This document shows, one piece after another, positions 1 to 8,628 of a stretch of 64,000 bases of DNA; the first letter of the stretch is position 1, and each line of letters starts with the position of its first letter. The notes under the pieces are model-generated. The model was not told where the DNA came from and did no database searches. It saw only the letters and a list, made by a program, of their open reading frames with translations. Source of the DNA: Duganella levis (lineage in GTDB: Bacteria; Pseudomonadota; Gammaproteobacteria; Burkholderiales; Burkholderiaceae_D); assembly GCF_009857605.1 (NCBI RefSeq), contig NZ_WWCT01000001.1, positions 434,001 through 498,000 on the forward strand, in the 5' to 3' direction. A program made the translations under genes and the position numbers.

Positions 1-942
1 AAAATACGAGAGCACATCGTCAACGGCATACCGCATTCGCTGCGGGTGGCAATTACCGTCGGCCTGGGATTGTTCCTGGCGCTGATCGCGATGAAGAGCG
101 CCGGCCTGGTGGTGGCCAATCCGGAAACGCTGGTGCGCGTGGGCGACGTCCACAATCCGCACACCATCATGGCCATCTTCGGCTTCCTGCTGATCGTCAC
201 GCTGGATCGCCTGAAGGTGCCGGGCGCGCTGTTGATCGGCATTGTGGCGGTGACGGTGCTGAGCTTTTTCTTCGGCGGGAATACCTTCCACGGCTTCATG
301 TCGCTGCCGCCGTCGATCGAACCGACGCTGTTCCATCTTGACCTGCAAGGCGCGCTGGGTCTCGGCCTGTTCAACGTGGTGCTGGTCTTCTTCCTGGTCG
401 AACTGTTTGACGCCACCGGCACGTTGATGGGCGTGGCCTCGCGCGCTGGCCTGCTGGTCAACGGCCGCATGGAGCGCCTGAATAAAGCGCTGCTGGCCGA
501 CAGCACCGCCATCGTGGCCGGCTCCCTGCTGGGCACTTCCAGCACCACCGCGTATCTGGAAAGCGCAGCGGGCGTGCAAGCCGGCGGCCGCACCGGCCTG
601 ACCGCGCTGGTGGTTGCCGTGCTGTTCCTGGCTGCGCTGTTCTTCGCGCCGATTGCCGGCGTGGTGCCGGCCTACGCCACCGCGCCGGCGCTGCTGTTCG
701 TCGCCTGCCTGATGTTGCGCGACCTGGTCGATGTGGACTGGAGCGACACCACCGAAAGCGTGCCGGCCGCGATTACCGCGCTGGTGATTCCGTTCACTTA
801 CTCGATCGCGCACGGCATCGCCTTTGGCTTCATCACCTACGCTGGCCTGAAACTGCTGACCGGCCAGGCGCGCCAAGTCAAGCCGGTGGTGTGGATCATC
901 GCCGTGGTGTTCCTGATTAAATACACCTACGTCACCGCCTGA
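1..942 (+). CDS. NCS2/AzgA-type purine permease, 3' part
   Basis: This is the C-terminal 313 residues of an inner-membrane nucleobase permease of the NCS2 family, AzgA branch (adenine, guanine or hypoxanthine uptake with protons). The frame is open from the first base, where KIREHIVNGIPHSLR corresponds to the cytoplasmic loop before the seventh or eighth helix in this family. The true start therefore lies upstream of the window. Several hydrophobic segments follow, and the GTSSTTAYLESAAGVQAGGR stretch is the family's conserved half-helix. The 3' end overlaps the last codons of the convergent ACT-like gene by 16 bases. Substrate preference cannot be read from this part alone. Confidence 0.9.
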   Translation, partial: KIREHIVNGIPHSLRVAITVGLGLFLALIAMKSAGLVVANPETLVRVGDVHNPHTIMAIFGFLLIVTLDRLKVPGALLIGIVAVTVLSFFFGGNTFHGFMSLPPSIEPTLFHLDLQGALGLGLFNVVLVFFLVELFDATGTLMGVASRAGLLVNGRMERLNKALLADSTAIVAGSLLGTSSTTAYLESAAGVQAGGRTGLTALVVAVLFLAALFFAPIAGVVPAYATAPALLFVACLMLRDLVDVDWSDTTESVPAAITALVIPFTYSIAHGIAFGFITYAGLKLLTGQARQVKPVVWIIAVVFLIKYTYVTA

Positions 943-1208
943 CGAGCATTGTTGACTACCAATGTCGGCATTTCCCGGATCGGCAACACGCCGATCAGGT
1001 TATGCAGCCGCATGCGGCACAACGTCAGAATATCTTCCTCCGGCGCCGCCAATCGTATTTGCACTTCCATGCCATACGGCGTGGAGGTGGTACGCAGCGC
1101 GCGCAGCTCAACATCCAATCGCCGCACGACCTGTAACGCCGCCTCCAGCGTGGCGATAGATGCATCCGGCTCGATGCAGAAGCGGTAGGTTTTTTGTGTG
1201 GTATCCAT
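927..1208 (-). CDS. ACT-like small protein (IlvM-like)
   Basis: This 93-residue protein has the size and pattern of a stand-alone ACT domain. The segment LEAALQVVRRLDVELRALR, then a beta strand MEVQIRLAAPEEDIL and LHNLIGVLPI, resembles the acetolactate synthase regulatory subunit IlvM. No ilvG-like catalytic gene is adjacent. It is transcribed divergently from the Lrp/AsnC regulator with about 125 bases between the starts, so the two may share a control region. Its tail runs 16 bases into the purine permease gene. An amino-acid-binding or regulatory role is inference from the fold; the IlvM assignment is tentative. Confidence 0.6.
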   Translation of the reverse strand: MDTTQKTYRFCIEPDASIATLEAALQVVRRLDVELRALRTTSTPYGMEVQIRLAAPEEDILTLCRMRLHNLIGVLPIREMPTLVVNNARQAVT

Positions 1209-1334
1209 GCTGATAGCATAGCCATAAACACAAAAAATAGGCTTCTCAGATCTATACTAAATTAGCCGAATGGCAGCAGATTGTCCTGCATCGCTTAAAA
1301 TACATGGAATATTCATCCTTACGAATGCCAATCC

Positions 1335-1793
1335 ATGGAAATCGACGAAATCGATCGCCGCATCCTGCGCGAATTGCGCATGGACGGCCGCCTGAGCAAC
1401 ACCAAGCTGGCCGAAAAAGTCGGCCTGTCCACCACGCCCTGCTGGAACCGCGTGCGCGCACTGGAAGAAGGCGGCATGATCGAAGGCTACGCCGCCCTGC
1501 TCAGCCAGACGGCGCTCGGCTACCCCGACACCGTCATCATCGAAGTCACGCTGGACCGGCATGACGACGATATCTTCGAAAAATTCGGCCAGGCGCTGGC
1601 CACCCTGCCGGAAGTGATGGAAGCCTATTTGCTGACCGGCGACTATGACTACCTGATCAAGGTGGCCGTCGCCGGCACCGCCGGCTACGAGGAATTCCTG
1701 CGCAAGAAGCTCTACAAACTGCCGGGCCTGAAACACAGCCGCTCCACCTTCGTGCTGCGCTGCCTGAAACGCGCGCATTCCGTCGAGCCCTAA
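1335..1793 (+). CDS. Lrp/AsnC family transcriptional regulator
   Basis: This is a 152-residue feast/famine regulator. Residues 1-60 form the AsnC-type helix-turn-helix (MEIDEIDRRILRELRMDGR, then LSNTKLAEKVGLSTTPCWNR). Residues 65-145 form the effector-binding RAM/ACT-like domain with the typical AYLLTGDYDYLIKV motif. Such proteins bind DNA as dimers to octamers and respond to amino acids. The closest subgroup is the Lrp-like one that often controls its neighbour, and the divergent ACT-like gene is the obvious candidate target. The ATG lies after a weak purine-rich stretch, and the match to the family N-terminus supports this start. Confidence 0.93.
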   Translation: MEIDEIDRRILRELRMDGRLSNTKLAEKVGLSTTPCWNRVRALEEGGMIEGYAALLSQTALGYPDTVIIEVTLDRHDDDIFEKFGQALATLPEVMEAYLLTGDYDYLIKVAVAGTAGYEEFLRKKLYKLPGLKHSRSTFVLRCLKRAHSVEP

Positions 1794-1866
1794 CTGTGTG
1801 CGCTTGCGTACAGATGCGAGAGCGGAAAAAGTTCATGCTTAAACTTCATCCAATCAGGAGAAGACA

Positions 1867-2667
1867 ATGAACAACACCATAAAAATCGCCGTGGCAGCCG
1901 CCGCACTGGGTATGGCATCGCAAGCCTTTGCACAAATCACATTCTATGAAGGCGAAGGCTTGCGCGGCCGCGCCTATTCCGCCAACACTCAGGTGCGCGA
2001 CCTGTCGCGCAATGGCTTCAACGACCGCGCCTCGTCGGTGGTGGTAGACCGCGGCCAGTGGGAAGTCTGCGAAGACGCCAACTTCCGCGGCCAATGCATG
2101 GTGCTGCGCCGTGGCAGCTACGAATCGCTGCGCGGCATGGGACTGAACGACCGCATCTCGTCGGTACGCCCAGTCAAAATGCGCGACCGTTATGAAAACG
2201 AAGCACCGCCGCCAGTTGCGCAACCAAGCTACGAATGGCGCCGCCGTCCGAGCGAGCGTGTCATCGACGTGCCTATCCGCGACGTACGCGCCGTGGTTGG
2301 CTCGCCAGAGCAGCGCTGCTGGGTTGAGCGTCAACAGGTCAACGAACCATCGCGTCCTAACGCCGGCGGCGTGATCGCCGGTGCGCTGATCGGCGGCATT
2401 CTCGGCCACCAGGTCGGCGGCGGCACTGGTCGTGACGTCGCTACCGCAGGCGGTGCAATCGCCGGCGCGGCCATCGGCAACAACGTCGCCAACCAGAACA
2501 ACATCTCCACCCGTGACGTCCGCCGTTGCGAAAACGTCGGCAACCAAAAGCCGGAATACTGGGAAGTCACCTATGACTACCGTGGCGTGCAGCACCGCGT
2601 GCAAATGAGTACGCCACCGGGCAACACCATCGGCGTCAACGCCAAGACCGGCGAACCACGCATGTAA
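1867..2667 (+). CDS. Exported beta/gamma-crystallin and glycine-zipper protein
   Basis: This 266-residue protein starts with a signal peptide (residues 1-23, cleavage after SQAFA). Residues 24-104 hold two beta/gamma-crystallin Greek-key repeats (FYEGEGLRGRAYS and WEVCEDANFRGQCMVL, each followed by an NDRxSSV motif). Residues 161-200 are a glycine zipper (GVIAGALIGGILGHQVGGG) of the 2TM/Rick_17kDa type found in envelope proteins such as SlyB. A good ribosome site, GGAGAAGACA, precedes the ATG. This architecture recurs in Oxalobacteraceae envelope proteins. Calcium binding by the crystallin part is possible but not shown; a role in envelope stability is inference. Confidence 0.85.
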   Translation: MNNTIKIAVAAAALGMASQAFAQITFYEGEGLRGRAYSANTQVRDLSRNGFNDRASSVVVDRGQWEVCEDANFRGQCMVLRRGSYESLRGMGLNDRISSVRPVKMRDRYENEAPPPVAQPSYEWRRRPSERVIDVPIRDVRAVVGSPEQRCWVERQQVNEPSRPNAGGVIAGALIGGILGHQVGGGTGRDVATAGGAIAGAAIGNNVANQNNISTRDVRRCENVGNQKPEYWEVTYDYRGVQHRVQMSTPPGNTIGVNAKTGEPRM

Positions 2668-2699
2668 GGTGCTTGCGGCGGCTGTCCGTGTGATATAGA

Positions 2700-2722
2700 A
2701 TGAGAATCATTCCTATTCTCAT
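2700..2722 (+). promoter_or_regulatory. Fur box upstream of fecI
   Basis: A perfect 8-base inverted repeat, ATGAGAAT and ATTCTCAT with a 7-base spacer, lies 3 bases before the fecI ATG. It contains GAGAATCATT, the core half-site of the Fur consensus. A Fur-Fe2+ repressor bound here would shut off fecI, and through it the whole receptor operon, when iron is sufficient. The closeness to the ATG implies a very short leader or a leaderless transcript. Confidence 0.85.
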
Positions 2723-2725
2723 ATC

Positions 2726-3244
2726 ATGACAGTCGCCGCTTCCTCGATCAAGCATCCGCACTTCACCGCCCTGTACAGCCAGCACCACTCCTGGCTACAG
2801 CGCTGGCTGTGCGTCAAGCTGGGTAACGCCAGCGATGCGGACGATCTGGCGCAAGACACCTTCACCCGCATTCTCGGCCGCGCCGATCTGGCCGCGCTGC
2901 ACGAACCGCGCGCCTTCCTCACCACGGTAGCTAAAGGTGTACTGGTCAACTGGTATCAGCGCCAGGCGCTGGAACGCGCCTATCTGGAAGCGCTGGCCGC
3001 CCTGCCCGAACCCACCGCCATCTCGCCGGAACAGCGACTGCTGATCTTCGAAACGCTGCACGTCATCGACGACATGCTGGACGCGCTGCCGCCCAAGGTC
3101 AAGCAAGCCTTCCTGATGGCGCAGCTGGACGGCATGGGCTACGCCGACATCGCCGCGCATCTTGACCTGTCGCTCATCACCATCAAGCGCTATATGAAAC
3201 AGGCCTTCCTGCAATGCCTGCTGGCGATGGAGGACATGCCGTGA
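2726..3244 (+). CDS. fecI: FecI-type ECF sigma factor
   Basis: This 172-residue sigma-70 factor of the extracytoplasmic-function class belongs to the iron-siderophore group. Region 2 runs from about residue 10 to 75 (LYSQHHSWLQRWLCVKLG, then DADDLAQDTFTRIL). Region 4 is near 110-165 (LPPKVKQAFLMAQLDG, then YADIAAHLDLSLITIKRYM). It directs RNA polymerase to the receptor gene downstream when its anti-sigma FecR signals that a ferrisiderophore is bound outside. The start is set by alignment to FecI proteins. No Shine-Dalgarno sequence is visible because the Fur palindrome occupies that position. The stop overlaps the fecR start by four bases (GTGA). Confidence 0.93.
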   Translation: MTVAASSIKHPHFTALYSQHHSWLQRWLCVKLGNASDADDLAQDTFTRILGRADLAALHEPRAFLTTVAKGVLVNWYQRQALERAYLEALAALPEPTAISPEQRLLIFETLHVIDDMLDALPPKVKQAFLMAQLDGMGYADIAAHLDLSLITIKRYMKQAFLQCLLAMEDMP

Positions 3245-4200
3245 ACGCCCGCGTATCGCCCGAAGCGCTGGAACAGGCGGCCGAATGGCTGGTGCGCCTG
3301 CAAGACGGCGCCACCACCGAAGACCACGCCGCCTGCGAAGAGTGGCGCGCCAGCGACCCGCAACACGCACTGGCGTGGGAACGCGCCGAACGCCTTCTCG
3401 ATAAACTGGGCACGCTGCCTCCCGAACTCGCGATGCCGGTGCTGAACCGCGCACATGACGGCCACCGTGCCGGCCGCCGCGCAGCAGTCGCCCGCATTGT
3501 CGCGCTGATGCTGACCGTGCCGGTGGCATGGGGCGGCTGGCGTTACGCGCAATCGCAGGAGTGGACCGCCGATATCCGTACCGCCGTCGGCGAACGCCGC
3601 ACGGTCACGCTGGCCGACGGCACCAGCGTCACGCTCAACACCGCCAGCGCCATCGACGTCCGCTTCACGGCAACCGAGCGCCTGATCGTGCTGCGCAGCG
3701 GCGAGATCCTGGTCCGCAGCGGCCACGCACCGGACGCCGGCCCGCTGCGCGTGCGCACAGCGGAAGGCGTGATGGAGCCGCTCGGCACCGTGTTCAATGT
3801 ACGCCGCTACGAATGCAGCACCAGCCTCGCCGTGCTGGAAGGCGCAGTGCGTGTCACGCCCACCGCCAGCGCCGCATCGCACATCATCAACGCCGGCGAG
3901 CAGACCCGCTTCAACCAGAAGCACGTCGCCCCGCTGCGCATCCTTGATCCAGCACTGAGCGCCTGGACCCGTGGCATGCTGCTGGCCGACCAGATGCGGC
4001 TCGACGAACTGGTGGCCGAACTGTCGCGCTACCGCAATGGCCTGGTGCGCGTCGATCCGTCGGTGGCGGCGCTGCACGTCTCCGGCGCCTTCCCGATCGG
4101 TGATAGCGAACGCACGCTGGATATGCTGGTCTCCACCTACCCGGTCGATGCCGTCCAGCGCTTGCGCGGCTACTGGATTACGCTGATTCCCCGCACCTGA
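3241..4200 (+). CDS. fecR: FecR-type anti-sigma regulator
   Basis: This 319-residue inner-membrane regulator relays the signal from the TonB receptor to FecI. Residues 1-75 carry the cytoplasmic DUF4880 domain (SPEALEQAAEWLVRLQDG, with the WRASDPQHALAWERAE motif). One membrane segment lies near 82-100 (AAVARIVALMLTVPVAWGGW). The periplasmic FecR domain runs from about 115 to 210 (VGERRTVTLADGTSVTLNT), followed by a C-terminal STN-like part that contacts the receptor. I chose the GTG that overlaps the fecI stop because an upstream GGAGG sits at the right distance. An in-frame ATG 27 bases earlier lies inside fecI and has no support. Confidence 0.92.
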   Translation: MNARVSPEALEQAAEWLVRLQDGATTEDHAACEEWRASDPQHALAWERAERLLDKLGTLPPELAMPVLNRAHDGHRAGRRAAVARIVALMLTVPVAWGGWRYAQSQEWTADIRTAVGERRTVTLADGTSVTLNTASAIDVRFTATERLIVLRSGEILVRSGHAPDAGPLRVRTAEGVMEPLGTVFNVRRYECSTSLAVLEGAVRVTPTASAASHIINAGEQTRFNQKHVAPLRILDPALSAWTRGMLLADQMRLDELVAELSRYRNGLVRVDPSVAALHVSGAFPIGDSERTLDMLVSTYPVDAVQRLRGYWITLIPRT

Positions 4201-4291
4201 AAATATTTTTCCATTTGGCTGATACTTTTTTGCGACTCGGCTGGCATACAGGCAGACACCCTCTATCTGCCACCGAAAGGAAGTAACCGCA

Positions 4292-6754
4292 ATGCCAGCC
4301 AACCGCCCTGCCTCGTCCGAACGCCGACTCCCACGCGCCATCCGCATCGCCCTGCTCAGCATGACGCTGGCCGCCGGCCATGCCGCCACGGGCGCCAGCG
4401 CCATGGCCGCCGAAGCGCCGGCCGCCGCTCAGCAGGCATACCAACTGCCGGCCGGTCCGCTGGGCCGCACGCTGTCCGGCGTGGCGGTCAACGCAGGCAT
4501 CTCGCTGTCCTTCGATCCAGCCCTCACCGCAGGCTTGAACAGCCCTGCACTGCAAGGCAGCTATACCCCGCGCGCAGCGCTGGAACATCTGCTGGCCGGC
4601 AGCGGCCTGGTACTGGTGTCCCGCACCGACGGCACGCTGACGCTGCAAAAACACGCCTCTTCATCCAGCACCGCTGCCGGCGCCGCAGCCGCCGCACCAG
4701 CCACGCTGGCCCAGGTCGAAGTCCACGGCGTCACCGATGGCGCGCCGGGCCAGGCCCGCAGCACCGGCGCCACCGGCCTGGAACTGTCGATACGCGACAC
4801 GCCACAATCCGTCAGCGTCATGACCGCCCAGCGCATCGCCGACCAGCACCTGGAAACGCTGCAAGACGTGGTCGGACAAACGACCGGCATCACCCTGGAA
4901 CATTCATCCGCCAGCCGCGAGACCGACCAGCTGTTCTCGCGCGGCTTCGCCATCGACACCTATATGTTCGACGGCATCCCGACCACCAAGCTGGTGGAGC
5001 CGGCCGGCTTTGACGCCGCCATCTACGAGCGCATCGAAGTCGTACGCGGCGCCGCAGGCCTGATGGGCGGGAACGGCAGCCCGGCCGCCGCCATCAACCT
5101 GGTGCGCAAGCGTCCGACGCGCGAACTGCACGCGGAGGCCGAACTGGAAGCCGGCAGCTGGGACAAGTACCGCGCCCAGGCAGACATCTCGGCGCCGCTG
5201 AGCGAAGATAAGCACGTGCGCGGCCGCGTGGTAGTGGCCCATCAAAACGCCGACTCCTACGTCGACCGCTATCATCAGGACAAGGATCTGTTCTACAGCA
5301 TCGTCGAAGCGGACCTCGGCCCGTCCACGCTGCTGAGCGCAGGCTTGAGCTACCAGAACGAGCGACTGGATGGCGCCAGCCGTGGCTTCGCCGTCTATTA
5401 CAGCGACGGCACCAAGACCGATTTCCCGCGCTCGACCAACAGCGCCTCCAGCTCCAGCTACTACATCCGCAAGCAAAGCCTGGCCTTCGCTACGCTGGAA
5501 CATTACTTCGCCAATGACTGGACCGCGAAAGTCGCGATCAACTATGCCGCCAACCAGTACGACGCGGTGCAAGGCTATGCTGGCCAAGGCTCGCTGGACC
5601 GCCAGACCGGCGCCGGCCTGTCGCTGTGGCAGACCAAGTGGAACAGCAAACCGGAACAGTTCTCGGTCGATGCCGTGGCCAGCGGCCCATTCGAGGCCTT
5701 TGGCCGCAAGCACGAAGCGGTGATTGGCTTCAGCGCCTCCGATATGAAGAACACCGGCCCAAGCTACCCAGCGTGGATTTTGCCGGGCTACGACGCCACC
5801 GTGCCGAACTTCTTCACCTGGAACGGCAATTCGCCGACGCCCAACTACGTCGGCACCATCAAAGGCAGTTACACGGAAAAAGAAAAGCAACTGGCCGGCT
5901 ATGGCTCGCTGCGACTGCGTCCGACCGATGACGTATCGGTCATCCTCGGCGCGCGCGTCACCAACTGGAAGCGCACCACCGAAAGCGTAAGCTGGGGTTC
6001 GCCGACCGTGAACGACGAAGTTGAAAGCAACCGCAATATCACCCCGTACGCCGGTGTGGTCTACACCATCAATCCGCAGTGGTCGACCTACGCCAGCTAC
6101 ACCGGCATCTTCTCGCCGCAGACCTACCGTGACCGCAACAATCGCGTGATCGATCCACTGGAAGGCAAGAACGCGGAAGTCGGCATCAAGGGCGATCTGC
6201 TGGACGGTCTGCTGAGTACCAGCCTGTCGGTGTTCCGCATGCGCCAGGATAATCTGGCCGAAATGGATGCCGACCAGCTGGTGCTGCCGGATGGCTCCAA
6301 CGCCTACCACACCGTCAAAGGCGCGACCGCCAAGGGCTTTGAGCTGGAAGTGTCGGGCCAGATCCGGCGCGGCTGGCAACTGACCGCCGGCTACGCCCAT
6401 TCGCGCATCGAAGACCAGCAAGGCAACCGCCTGCAAACCAGCCAGCCGCTGAACAACTTCAAACTTTGGACCAGCTACGACCTGGCCAACGTCGGCAACG
6501 GCCTGACGCTGGGCGGTGGCGTGAACTGGCAAGGCGATATCTACCAGGACGGCATGGGCCCGAACGGCGAACGCTTCACGCAGCACAGCTACGCGCTGGT
6601 GGCCTTGATGGCGCGCTATCGCATCAGCAAGGAGCTGTCGGCAACGGTCAATGTCAATAATGCGCTGGACAAGCATTACTACTCGACCGGCTACGGCAAC
6701 TACTACGGCGATCCGCGCAATGTGACGGTGTCGCTCAACTACCGCTTCCGCTAA
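4292..6754 (+). CDS. TonB-dependent siderophore receptor with STN signalling domain
   Basis: This 820-residue outer-membrane receptor imports a ferrisiderophore using TonB energy. A signal peptide (to about residue 40, ASAMAAEA) is followed by an STN domain at about 50-110, which contacts FecR and makes it a signalling transducer. The plug lies near 150-270 (LSIRDTPQSVSVMTAQRI, then YERIEVVRGAAGLMGGNGSP). The beta barrel fills the rest and ends with the expected terminal aromatic strand (VTVSLNYRF). It follows fecIR by 91 bases, giving a complete FecI-FecR-FecA-type system. Similarity is to the FpvA/FoxA/FhuE class of hydroxamate or mixed siderophore receptors; the ligand cannot be determined here. 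No siderophore synthesis genes are present, so uptake of foreign siderophores is plausible. Confidence 0.93.
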   Translation: MPANRPASSERRLPRAIRIALLSMTLAAGHAATGASAMAAEAPAAAQQAYQLPAGPLGRTLSGVAVNAGISLSFDPALTAGLNSPALQGSYTPRAALEHLLAGSGLVLVSRTDGTLTLQKHASSSSTAAGAAAAAPATLAQVEVHGVTDGAPGQARSTGATGLELSIRDTPQSVSVMTAQRIADQHLETLQDVVGQTTGITLEHSSASRETDQLFSRGFAIDTYMFDGIPTTKLVEPAGFDAAIYERIEVVRGAAGLMGGNGSPAAAINLVRKRPTRELHAEAELEAGSWDKYRAQADISAPLSEDKHVRGRVVVAHQNADSYVDRYHQDKDLFYSIVEADLGPSTLLSAGLSYQNERLDGASRGFAVYYSDGTKTDFPRSTNSASSSSYYIRKQSLAFATLEHYFANDWTAKVAINYAANQYDAVQGYAGQGSLDRQTGAGLSLWQTKWNSKPEQFSVDAVASGPFEAFGRKHEAVIGFSASDMKNTGPSYPAWILPGYDATVPNFFTWNGNSPTPNYVGTIKGSYTEKEKQLAGYGSLRLRPTDDVSVILGARVTNWKRTTESVSWGSPTVNDEVESNRNITPYAGVVYTINPQWSTYASYTGIFSPQTYRDRNNRVIDPLEGKNAEVGIKGDLLDGLLSTSLSVFRMRQDNLAEMDADQLVLPDGSNAYHTVKGATAKGFELEVSGQIRRGWQLTAGYAHSRIEDQQGNRLQTSQPLNNFKLWTSYDLANVGNGLTLGGGVNWQGDIYQDGMGPNGERFTQHSYALVALMARYRISKELSATVNVNNALDKHYYSTGYGNYYGDPRNVTVSLNYRFR

Positions 6755-6772
6755 GCCGACGGAGGCCACGAC

Positions 6773-7030
6773 ATGAACCGCATTGCTGCCGCCATCGTAG
6801 GCGGCTACCTGTTTGCCTCCAGCGGCGGCGCGCTGCTGTCTGCACTCAATGGACCGGGCAGCGACGCCATGCTGGGCGGCGCACTGCTTGGCCTGGCGTT
6901 GTATGCGCCGGCCATCATCTGGGCCTTTGCCACGCGTAGCGCGATGCGCGCCTGGGCCGGACTGCTGGGCGCCAGCTTCAGCCTTGCGGTGCTGACCGCA
7001 GTTGCCGGCGCCACCGGAGCCGTAGCATGA
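6773..7030 (+). CDS. DUF3649 small membrane protein of iron uptake operon
   Basis: This 85-residue protein consists of about three hydrophobic segments (AAAIVGGYLFASSGGALLSA, MLGGALLGLALYAPAIIWAF, LLGASFSLAVLTAVAG). The pattern YAPAIIWAFATRSAMRAW is typical of DUF3649, which is found almost only beside siderophore receptors and PepSY-type membrane proteins. It lies 18 bases after the receptor, with a GGAGG ribosome site, and its TGA overlaps the ATG of the PepSY gene. An accessory role in periplasmic reduction of ferrisiderophore, as for the small partners of FpvG in Pseudomonas, is inferred from context. Confidence 0.82.
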   Translation: MNRIAAAIVGGYLFASSGGALLSALNGPGSDAMLGGALLGLALYAPAIIWAFATRSAMRAWAGLLGASFSLAVLTAVAGATGAVA

Positions 7031-8628
7031 CCGGCGGCCTGCGTCAGCGCATGGCGTGGCTGCATACCTGGGTGGGGGTGTGGGTGTGCTGGCTGGCCTT
7101 CGCCATTTTCCTGACCGGCACCCTGAGCGTATTCGTCGATCCCATCTCCGACTGGATGCGGCCGGAGCAAGTGCAGGAGCCGGCCGCCGCGCCGTTTGCC
7201 GGCCCGCTAGATCACGCACAGCAGCTCAAACACGGCCTGCGCTTTCTGGAGCAGCACGCGGCCAACAGCAAGATGTGGGAGCTGTGGCCACGCGCCGGCA
7301 AGGATGAATTTCAGGTGTTCTGGCTGAACGACAAAGGCTATTACGCCGATGCGCACCTGTCCACGGCCACCGGCGCGGCATTGCCGGAAGAAGCCAGTGC
7401 GGTGCGCGACACCTTGGGCGGTCAGCATTTCGTCGAGTTCCATCACGCGTTGCATGCCGGGACCACCGGCCTGTGGATCGTCGGTGCGGCATCGGCGGCC
7501 ATGCTGGTGGCGCTGATTTCCGGTGTCATCACGCATAAGCGCATCTTCAAGGATTTCTTCACCTTCCGCCCGGCCAAGGGCCAGCGTTCGTGGCTGGACG
7601 CGCACAATCTGGCGGGCGTGTTGACGCTGCCCTTCCTGTTCATGATCGTCTACAGCGGGCTGGCGATCAGCTGGAGCACGTATATGCCGGCCATTCCGTG
7701 GGCGCAGGAACTGCGCACCCGCGAAACTGCAAATGTGCGCGAGTACGGCCCTGAGAGCAAGCCATCCGGCCGGCCCGGCCTGCTGACGTCACTGAATCCG
7801 CTGGTGCATGTCGCCGAAGCGACCTTCCACAGCCCTGCCTATGCGGTGGTGGTCAACCATCCTGGCGATGCGGCGATGACGGTGGATGTCTACGGCACCA
7901 CGTCGCCTGACACACAGGACGGCAACCTGCTGAGCAAACGTGGCGTGATGAAGTTCGACGGCGTCACCGGCGCGCTGCGCGAGACCGAAATGCCGCACCG
8001 CGCACCGCCCAACGGTGCGCGCGCCACCATGGCCACGCTGGACGAGCTACATCGCCTGCATTTCGCCGGTTCGGTGATCCGCTGGATCTACTTCGTGGCC
8101 GGCATGGCGGGCACCATGATGATGGCCACCGGCGCGATCCTGTTTATGGTGAAGCGCCGCCAGAAATCGCTGAACGAATTCGGCGCCGGCACGCCGCGCG
8201 TCTATCGCATCATCGACGTGCTGAATGTGGCCACCGTGGCCGGCTTGTCGCTGGCGTGTATCGGCTTCCTGTGGTCCAACCGGTTGCTGCCGCATGACCT
8301 GGTGGAGCGGCACGAATGGGAAGTGGCAGCCTTCTTTGGCGTGTGGCTGGCGGCCTTGCTGCATGCCGCACTGCGTCCGCCGGCGCGAGCGTGGCGCGAA
8401 CAGTTGTGGGCTGGCGCGGTGCTGTGCGTGCTGCTACCATTATTGAATGTGCTGACCACCGGCCAGCATCTGCTGGCTTATCTGGCGCAGCGCGACATCG
8501 AACGCGCCGCCGTCGAGCTGACCGCCATTGCCATCGGCGCCCTGCTGGCCGCCGCCGCGCTACGCGTGCGCAGCGCGGCCCCGCGCAAGACGGCTTCCGC
8601 AACCGCCATGAAAAAGGCTGCATCATGA
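7027..8628 (+). CDS. PepSY_TM inner-membrane protein, probable ferrisiderophore reductase
   Basis: This 533-residue membrane protein has the PepSY-associated TM helix architecture. There is a first helix at about 15-38 (WLHTWVGVWVCWLAFAIFL) and a periplasmic PepSY part with HHALHAGTTGLWIVG leading into a second helix. Further helices lie near 195-220, 350-375 and in the C-terminal 150 residues. Conserved histidines (HTW, FHHALH, HNLAGV, LHFAG) fit haem ligands, as proposed for FpvG, the inner-membrane reductase that frees iron from ferripyoverdine. Start and stop overlap both neighbours by 4 bases (ATGA), so the three genes are translationally coupled. Substrate follows from the linked receptor; the reductase role is inference from the family. 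Confidence 0.87.
   Translation: MTGGLRQRMAWLHTWVGVWVCWLAFAIFLTGTLSVFVDPISDWMRPEQVQEPAAAPFAGPLDHAQQLKHGLRFLEQHAANSKMWELWPRAGKDEFQVFWLNDKGYYADAHLSTATGAALPEEASAVRDTLGGQHFVEFHHALHAGTTGLWIVGAASAAMLVALISGVITHKRIFKDFFTFRPAKGQRSWLDAHNLAGVLTLPFLFMIVYSGLAISWSTYMPAIPWAQELRTRETANVREYGPESKPSGRPGLLTSLNPLVHVAEATFHSPAYAVVVNHPGDAAMTVDVYGTTSPDTQDGNLLSKRGVMKFDGVTGALRETEMPHRAPPNGARATMATLDELHRLHFAGSVIRWIYFVAGMAGTMMMATGAILFMVKRRQKSLNEFGAGTPRVYRIIDVLNVATVAGLSLACIGFLWSNRLLPHDLVERHEWEVAAFFGVWLAALLHAALRPPARAWREQLWAGAVLCVLLPLLNVLTTGQHLLAYLAQRDIERAAVELTAIAIGALLAAAALRVRSAAPRKTASATAMKKAAS

Noticed and set aside
4904-7219. 771-codon open frame on the minus strand
   Set aside because: It lies antisense to the TonB receptor, DUF3649 and PepSY genes. 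Its product is alanine/arginine/valine-rich with no domain, the usual shadow of a GC-rich gene.
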